12,055 bases of DNA from an uncultured Eubacteriales bacterium (GTDB lineage: Bacteria > Bacillota > Clostridia > Lachnospirales > Lachnospiraceae), in the NCBI GenBank assembly GCA_949297565.1, contig CASFUI010000289.1, forward strand, positions 1 through 12,055, read 5' to 3'. Below, one piece after another: positions 6,164-12,055 of this stretch. Positions within the stretch are counted from its first letter, which is position 1. Each line of letters starts with the position of its first letter. The translations under genes and the position numbers were made by a program. Below the pieces are notes generated by a model, which saw only the letters and a list, made by a program, of their open reading frames with translations, searched no databases and was not told the DNA's origin.

Positions 6164-9100
6164 TTATTCATCGCTCAGGTAAATATCTTTTCCGAGTGTA
6201 AATGAATATATAACCTTTTCTTTTACCGCCAATCCCGTCAACTGGCTGAGAGCCTGCGCATAGTAATCAAGCTGCACGGCGTACCGCTTTTTAAGCTCCT
6301 CCTCCCCCTCTTTTCCTTTTGCAACCCTGTCCGTCTTATAATCGACTATCGACACGGCGCCGTCCTCCACCAGATATAGGTCAATTACTCCCTGAATCAG
6401 CTGACCCTCTGTATTTTTATCAGGCTGCTCCTGCATATAGACAAACGGCTGCTCTCTCCAAAGCGTTTTATTTTCTGAGGCTTTTCTGACACGCCTGCCT
6501 ATACCTGACATGCAAAACGCTGCAATATCCGAAGCCCTTACGCATTCCGCCTGCTTAGCGCTTATTTTCTCGGCTCTCAGCATTTCCTTCAGCTGCCCCG
6601 AAATTTCCGCAGTCATTTTATCCCGATTGTCATACGCCTCATTTGGCAGCTCACTGAAGACAAGACACTCCATAACACGGTGATAAGCCGTTCCCCTCTC
6701 GTTTCCGAAAAGCTTTGTCTCCTCACCCTTTATAAATTTTGGAATTATCTCTTCCTCCTCCGGCTCATCAGAAAACACTATCTCATTATCGCGCATAAGT
6801 TTTTCATCCATATCGACATCGTGCTGCATCTGCTTTAACTCAGACACGGTAACCTTAGCTTTTCTTTCGGCTTCAGTCTCATAAGGATATTCCGGCAGAA
6901 CAGACTGTTCCTCAATCTTTTTCCGCTCGCTTTCGTCCTGCCCGTTTTCTGAAGGCTGTATATTCTGACACGTCTGTTCAGCTTTCGGCTCAAGCACTTC
7001 TCCGTCCTCGTCAGCTTCCGGACTCTCTTTACTGATTTCATACGGCACGGGTCTTCCTGTATTAACACAGAAGCAGCCCTTATTTTCATTAACAGGAAGG
7101 AGCGCCGCAGGCATTATCATATCAAAAAATGTAGTGCATGACGCAGCGTCCGCATAGCTGTACCTGCCCTTCCCACTCAGCGCCTCCGCCTTTTTTTCCC
7201 ATTCCTCAAATGCTTTCTCCTCATCCTGAACAGTACCTGTTATGATAAGCTTCTCCCTCGCTCTTGTCATCGCCACATACAAAATGCGCATCTCCTCGCT
7301 GACATTATCGCGTATAATTTTTCGGCTTATTGCGCTTTTAATTAGTGTAGAGTTTTTGGTCCTCTCTGAAAGCCTTATAACATTAGCGCCTATGCCAAGC
7401 TGCTGGTCGATTACGACTTCTCCCGACGCGTCCTTCTGATTTATTTTTTTCCCCATGCCCGCAAGGATAACTACCGGAAATTCAAGACCTTTACTTTTGT
7501 GTATGCTCATTACGCGCACAAGGTTATCGTTCTCACCCAGAAGAGAAGCCTCGCCGATTTCCACATCAAATTTTTTAAGTTTTTCAATGTACCTTAAAAA
7601 ATTAAAAAGTCCCTTGTAACTTGTCCTCTCATACGCGCGCGCCTTTTCAAGCAGCATGTCAAGATTTGCCTGACGCCGCTCACCTGCCGGCATAGTACCT
7701 GCATAATCATAATACCCCGTATCGTACAATACCTCCCACAGCAGGTCATAGACTGACATTATCTCGCTTTTCATCCTGTATTCGACAAGCAGCTCCAAAA
7801 ACTCAGACGCTTTCCGTCTGACTTCGTCCTCAGCCTTGTCTTCAGGAGCCCGCGCAGGCGATGTAACACCGCCCATATCTTTGTTTTGAGGTTTTGCCCC
7901 CTTAAATTCTCCCGCAAGCCGCCTGAGCTGAGTATATATCTTTTCTTTTTTATTTCCGGCTCTTAAAAGCGCAAGCTCCCTTGTGTCAAAGCGTCCGAAA
8001 TAAGATAAAAGCACGGCTGACATAGATATGTCCTGAAGCGGATTATCTATAATTGTCAAAAAGCTTATTACAAGCTGTATCTCCCGCACGTTAAAATATC
8101 CCTCTGATGTATCGGAAAAAGCCGGTATGCCTCTGCGCATCAATATATTTACAAACGAATCCGCCCAGCCGGAAACCGTCCTTGTAAGCACGACTATATC
8201 GCTGTATCTTATTCTCCTGTAATTTCCCGGCTCATTTTTATCGTATACTACATTCACCTGTCCGCCGCGCTCACCGACAAGAGAGCATATAATATCCGCT
8301 ACCGCCTCGGCTTCCGTCTCGTGGCTTTCAGCGTCAAGCTTCTCATCATTTGCAAAGGCATAAATCTGCGTTGCCTTATCCTTGCCAAAATCAACCGTTT
8401 TATATGTATTTTCGCCCGCAATCAGCTCACTCGGGCTTTCAGGATAGCAAAGCCCCGCGTTAAGTCTCGACTCGTCATCATATGAAATGCCGCAGTACGC
8501 TTCATTCATAAGGCGCTTAAAGACGTCGTTTGCACACTCCAGAACATTTTCACGGCTTCTGAAATTTGTCCGCAGCTCAATCTTAACCGGGTCATGGCTG
8601 ACACAAGAGCTCCCCGAAAAAACACCCCCGGTATCCTGACCGTCACCAATAAGCCCATCCGGCGTATTCCCGCCGTCTGCATTTTTATCGTAAACGGCAT
8701 ATGAATTATATTTCTCGATAAACAGCTCCGGGCAGGCCATACGAAACTTATATATGCTCTGCTTTACGTCGCCTACCATGTAAATATTGCTTCCGTTTCT
8801 TGAAACCGCAGTGAGTATTACCTCCTGCAAAAGATTGCTGTCCTGATACTCGTCAATCAAAATCTCTTCATAAAACTGCGACAAAATCTCTGCCGCCTCA
8901 GTGTAACGGCTCTCCCTGTTCTCTCTTTTAACCAGCACATTTAAAGCCATATGCTCCATATCATTAAAATCAATTATATTTCTTGAGCGCTTCTGAGCCT
9001 GCATGCGCTCCGAAAATTCCTGCGCAAGCCTCGTCATAAGCTTAACAGAGGGCGCATTATATACAATATCGCCCAGCAGCTTTTTCATGTCGCCTGCAAT

Positions 9101-10048
9101 CAGCCTGCCCCTGACATTTTTTGTGATAAAATCTTTAAATTCATCGCGCACTGCTTTTACAAACATCTTTTTTTGTTCATCGACAGACTTATCACACCGC
9201 CCTATATTTGAAAACGAGGCCAATCCGACACGCCTTGCAAATTCAGAAAAGCTGTCCGCCGCCAGAAGCATTCTTATGAGCTGATGGTCCTCCTGCACCG
9301 TCTTAAAATATCCGAGAGGTCCGTCTATACCCTGACAAATATTTTCTATATCATCATATCTTGCGTCAAAATCCAAAAGCCTGTTTCTCAAATCCTCCCA
9401 CAATGCTTTTACACACACATGGCTTTCAAGATCATCCGTATTTTCAACCTCGTAGTTTCTGCGGCAGTCCTCATACCACTCATTTTCCCACGGGCAGCTC
9501 CTGGCAGCCCTGTATATTTTCATTATCAGCTCTGATATTTTGCTGTCATCCCTTCCTGTTCCGTATGCGTCGACAAAATCCTCAAATTCCTTCTGTCCCT
9601 TAGAGTACCAGTCCTCAAGAAGCTCATCCATCACGTCATTCTCAAGAAGCTGAATTTCGCCCTCATCGGCAGTCCGAAAGCCCGGGTCAATGTCAATATC
9701 TGAAAAGTAGTTGCGCACAATGCTGAGACAAAAGCTGTCGATAGTAGTAATTTTCGCGTTGTGAATAAGCGCGAGCTGCCTTAATATTCTCTCATTTCCC
9801 GGCTGCTGCTCCAGCAAATCATCAAGCGCCACACGTATTCTCTGGCGCATCTCTGCGGCGGCGGCCTTTGTAAAGGTAACGACAACAAGTCTGTCTATAT
9901 CTGCCGGATGCGTCTCATCGGTTATTTTTCGAAGTATTCGCTCAACAAGCACCGCAGTCTTGCCCGAGCCGGCAGCAGCCGCAACAAGAATACTCCGGTC
10001 TGACGCATAGATTGCCTCTCTCTGTTTATCTGTCCAGTTTGCTGCCAT
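6164..10048 (-). CDS. addA: AddA, helicase-nuclease subunit of AddAB
   Basis: AddA is the ATP-driven 3'-5' helicase and nuclease that, with AddB, resects double-strand DNA ends up to Chi and loads RecA. The 1294-residue protein carries the full UvrD-type set: Q motif TDKQREAI (6-13), Walker A AAAAGSGKT (23-31), motif Ia VVVTFTKAAAAEM (55-67), Walker B ILIDEYQDS (396-404), motif III GDVKQSIYKFR (426-436), motif IV NFRSRENVL (495-503), motif V SIHKSKGLEFPVV (848-860) and motif VI YVAMTRAREKL (924-934). The C-terminal nuclease keeps H1123 (GTAYHRVME), D1223 (GVIDLYL), D1236 and K1238 (IVDYKTD) and Q1259. It is about 60 residues longer than B. subtilis AddA, mostly in hydrophilic inserts near 456-487, 716-745 and 1000-1068. 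The start overlaps addB by 23 bases and has AAGGAG 9 bases upstream, so the two are probably coupled. Confidence 0.95.
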   Translation of the reverse strand: MAANWTDKQREAIYASDRSILVAAAAGSGKTAVLVERILRKITDETHPADIDRLVVVTFTKAAAAEMRQRIRVALDDLLEQQPGNERILRQLALIHNAKITTIDSFCLSIVRNYFSDIDIDPGFRTADEGEIQLLENDVMDELLEDWYSKGQKEFEDFVDAYGTGRDDSKISELIMKIYRAARSCPWENEWYEDCRRNYEVENTDDLESHVCVKALWEDLRNRLLDFDARYDDIENICQGIDGPLGYFKTVQEDHQLIRMLLAADSFSEFARRVGLASFSNIGRCDKSVDEQKKMFVKAVRDEFKDFITKNVRGRLIAGDMKKLLGDIVYNAPSVKLMTRLAQEFSERMQAQKRSRNIIDFNDMEHMALNVLVKRENRESRYTEAAEILSQFYEEILIDEYQDSNLLQEVILTAVSRNGSNIYMVGDVKQSIYKFRMACPELFIEKYNSYAVYDKNADGGNTPDGLIGDGQDTGGVFSGSSCVSHDPVKIELRTNFRSRENVLECANDVFKRLMNEAYCGISYDDESRLNAGLCYPESPSELIAGENTYKTVDFGKDKATQIYAFANDEKLDAESHETEAEAVADIICSLVGERGGQVNVVYDKNEPGNYRRIRYSDIVVLTRTVSGWADSFVNILMRRGIPAFSDTSEGYFNVREIQLVISFLTIIDNPLQDISMSAVLLSYFGRFDTRELALLRAGNKKEKIYTQLRRLAGEFKGAKPQNKDMGGVTSPARAPEDKAEDEVRRKASEFLELLVEYRMKSEIMSVYDLLWEVLYDTGYYDYAGTMPAGERRQANLDMLLEKARAYERTSYKGLFNFLRYIEKLKKFDVEIGEASLLGENDNLVRVMSIHKSKGLEFPVVILAGMGKKINQKDASGEVVIDQQLGIGANVIRLSERTKNSTLIKSAISRKIIRDNVSEEMRILYVAMTRAREKLIITGTVQDEEKAFEEWEKKAEALSGKGRYSYADAASCTTFFDMIMPAALLPVNENKGCFCVNTGRPVPYEISKESPEADEDGEVLEPKAEQTCQNIQPSENGQDESERKKIEEQSVLPEYPYETEAERKAKVTVSELKQMQHDVDMDEKLMRDNEIVFSDEPEEEEIIPKFIKGEETKLFGNERGTAYHRVMECLVFSELPNEAYDNRDKMTAEISGQLKEMLRAEKISAKQAECVRASDIAAFCMSGIGRRVRKASENKTLWREQPFVYMQEQPDKNTEGQLIQGVIDLYLVEDGAVSIVDYKTDRVAKGKEGEEELKKRYAVQLDYYAQALSQLTGLAVKEKVIYSFTLGKDIYLSDE

Positions 10049-12055
10049 TTTCGTCTACTCCTTCCGCAATATTTTTCCATATTTGCTCGTCGTCAAGTTT
10101 TTTAATCCGCCGAAATGAATGATTTCCCAAATCCTGTGAAAAGCCGCACACCTCGCTGTAAGGGCAGTAAGTGCATGAGCTGTAACTGCCGTCCTTATAT
10201 GGATTTACCGCATTGGCGCCCGAAAATATCTCCTTTCCCATACGGAGCGATTTTCCGGAAATATACTCCTGAAGCTCCTCAAACTGCTCCGTTTTCAAAA
10301 CATGACTTCTCGAATCCGGGGTTCCGTCTTTTTTGAAGCTCACCGGAATGACAAGCGACTTTTTCATATCTGTTCCGTCCATATCTTTTATAATATTTCC
10401 GTCACTGTTCACAACCCCCTGCATCCTAAGAGACTCCAGCAGCCTGTCCTCTACGCTGACATCCTCTCCCTCGTCTTCAACCACAGGATTGTCAATATTG
10501 TAATACAAAAGACCTGACGGTATAATCCGCTTGCCGGGATGCCTCTTTTTCTCTATCTGTACCGCTGCCCGCATATACATCACAAGCTGCATTTTAATTC
10601 CGTAATAAGCCTTCAGCAGATCAAAATCCGACCTGCCGGATTTATAGTCTATAATCCTCACATAAAGATTTTCCTCGTCCTCGCAGATGTCAATTCTGTC
10701 TATCTTTCCGCGTATAACCATTCTGCCTGAAGCCTTCCCGAGCGGAATTTCCTGCTCATCCATTATAAACGGCATCTCAAACACATCCGGTGAAAATATT
10801 CCGCTGTCAAGCTGCTTGCCTACTGCCCAGAGCGTTCTGTCGGCAAGGTCCGCCATCCTCTTTATAAGAAACTCATTTCTGCCTGAATCCTTAAGCACAG
10901 TGTCGGCATACTCACTGCTTATGCTTTCAAGCGCGTCACTCACAAGCCTCCTGCGCTCTTCAGCCTCAAGGCTTCCGACAGACCTTCCGTCTCGTTTCAG
11001 TAAGCTGCACACACTTTCCAGAACGCGGTGAAGCACCGTTCCGAAATCAGCTACCTCAAAGGTATATCTCTCCCTCTCTTCAAGCCCCAGCCCGTACTTC
11101 AGAAAATACGCGAACTGACATGACGCAAACGTCTCAAAAGCCGAGACGCTGCCTGTAAGCTCGCTGCCAAACAGCTTAAGAGCCATATTCTCGCCAAGCG
11201 CACGTATATAATTTTCCTCACTGTATTCAATGTCAGTCTTTGGAATGCGTATAAAGGACATCTGCGCGCCAAACTCCGATGCGCTCCTTAATGAAAGCTT
11301 CGGAAACATCTGGCGCAGATTTCTTATAAGATAAGACGGAAGCAGGCTCTTGCCGTCACTGCCCTTTGATGAGCAGGTCACATACAGACGTTCGGATGCC
11401 TTCGTCAAAATCAAATACAGATAAAAGCGCTGAACAAATGATTTTCGGCGCGCTCCCGGCGAGAGCGTGACATCAATCTGTTCAAGCGTTTCTCTGTCCG
11501 CCTCTGACAAAACGCTTGTATTTTCATTTTTCTTCGGGATTAGTCCGTCATTTACTCCGACGAAAAACATTACTTTTATATCGTCAAGACGCGTTCTCTC
11601 AATATCACCGATAACGACACAATCTGATGTCGGCGGAATAAGCCCTACCTTTATCTCAGCAAAACCGGAATCTACAATTCTGTTAAATTCTGATACCGAC
11701 ACCTTCTCACCGCCCAGCAGTTCCACCAGCTTATCCAAAAAATCAATTACTTTCCCGTAAAGCTGTTCATACTCGCGTCCCGCCTCCGGCATTTCCGAAA
11801 ATTTTTTTATTTTTGCCGCACAGTCTGTATCTTTGATAAACCTGTACAGCGCCCGAACATAATCCTCAACGCATGCTCCGCTCATCTTTAATGAACTTTC
11901 AAGCAAAGAGAGCGGCTCCACTATGATTTCCCGCAGGCTGTTAAGATGCTCAAGCGGATACGCGTTTCTGCCCCTGCCTTTTTTCGTCCATTCTTCGTGC
12001 CACGCCCTGCTGCCCCTGATGCCTGCCGCAACGCAGTAATTATCCAAAAGGTCTA
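10026..12055 (-). CDS. addB: AddB, nuclease subunit of AddAB (5' end missing)
   Basis: Partial gene: the frame stays open to the window edge, so the true start lies beyond 12055. The visible C-terminal part (about 675 residues) corresponds to roughly the last 58% of a protein usually near 1160. Numbering from the TTG at 12047, it shows the remains of the second helicase-like domain (VGVNDGLIPKKNENTSVLSEADRE at 163-186; LTKASERLYVTCSS at 214-227). The nuclease domain follows: GTVLHRVLE (337-345, H340), GKIDRID (447-453, D450), IDYKSG (466-471, D467 and K469) and Q487. C310, C625, C628 and C634 match the four ligands of the AddB Fe-S cluster, and their spacing agrees with B. subtilis AddB. AddB binds Chi and cuts the 5' strand. 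It overlaps addA, its partner gene. Confidence 0.95.
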   Translation of the reverse strand, partial: DLLDNYCVAAGIRGSRAWHEEWTKKGRGRNAYPLEHLNSLREIIVEPLSLLESSLKMSGACVEDYVRALYRFIKDTDCAAKIKKFSEMPEAGREYEQLYGKVIDFLDKLVELLGGEKVSVSEFNRIVDSGFAEIKVGLIPPTSDCVVIGDIERTRLDDIKVMFFVGVNDGLIPKKNENTSVLSEADRETLEQIDVTLSPGARRKSFVQRFYLYLILTKASERLYVTCSSKGSDGKSLLPSYLIRNLRQMFPKLSLRSASEFGAQMSFIRIPKTDIEYSEENYIRALGENMALKLFGSELTGSVSAFETFASCQFAYFLKYGLGLEERERYTFEVADFGTVLHRVLESVCSLLKRDGRSVGSLEAEERRRLVSDALESISSEYADTVLKDSGRNEFLIKRMADLADRTLWAVGKQLDSGIFSPDVFEMPFIMDEQEIPLGKASGRMVIRGKIDRIDICEDEENLYVRIIDYKSGRSDFDLLKAYYGIKMQLVMYMRAAVQIEKKRHPGKRIIPSGLLYYNIDNPVVEDEGEDVSVEDRLLESLRMQGVVNSDGNIIKDMDGTDMKKSLVIPVSFKKDGTPDSRSHVLKTEQFEELQEYISGKSLRMGKEIFSGANAVNPYKDGSYSSCTYCPYSEVCGFSQDLGNHSFRRIKKLDDEQIWKNIAEGVDENGSKLDR
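10058..10063 (-). promoter_or_regulatory. addA: Ribosome binding site of addA inside addB
   Basis: AAGGAG lies 9 bases before the addA ATG at 10048-10046, within the last codons of addB. It supports this start and the 23-base overlap, and fits translation of both subunits from one message. Confidence 0.8.

Noticed and set aside
5987..6205. A 72-residue plus-strand frame across the addA to small-gene gap.
   Set aside because: It overlaps the minus-strand promoter and addA end, and shows no ribosome binding site or recognisable product.

Overview
The window reads as chromosomal DNA of a Gram-positive anaerobic Clostridium relative, most likely a member of the Lachnospiraceae. This rests on three things: an AddAB-type (not RecBCD-type) recombination nuclease, strong GGAGG-like ribosome binding sites, and a pair of secreted proteins built from cohesin, dockerin, cadherin-like and glucosaminidase modules typical of gut Clostridia. 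Genus and species cannot be read from the window. All six recognised genes lie on the minus strand, so transcription runs from high to low coordinates.

Region 1 (12055 to 6164): the 3' part of addB, cut by the window edge, overlaps addA by 23 bases. Together they encode the helicase-nuclease that resects double-strand breaks for RecA-dependent repair. Both nuclease sites look intact, and AddB keeps the four cysteines of its Fe-S clasp.

Region 2 (6163 to 5465): a short promoter region with a perfect TATAAT box drives a gene for an 85-residue protein of unknown function. It is followed by a terminator-like hairpin. Three more strong hairpins, packed end to end over about 130 bases, then lead up to prfC. 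This block is either an interspersed palindromic repeat or a structured leader RNA of prfC, and it is the least explained DNA in the window.

Region 3 (5464 to 74): a tight three-gene cluster, prfC (peptide chain release factor 3), then a secreted glucosaminidase-like cell-wall hydrolase ending in a complete dockerin, then a membrane-anchored protein with an N-terminal cohesin-like domain and a strongly acidic cytoplasmic tail. Gaps are 9 and 21 bases, and the ribosome binding site of the hydrolase overlaps the stop codon of prfC. The last two proteins also share a related cadherin-like domain. The most interesting hypothesis is that they form a small cohesin-dockerin pair that tethers a peptidoglycan hydrolase to the membrane. 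This is inferred from sequence pattern and gene order, and specific binding is not shown.

The last 73 bases (1 to 73) hold no clear terminator and perhaps the first codons of a further gene. No tRNA, rRNA, CRISPR array, insertion sequence or phage gene was seen.
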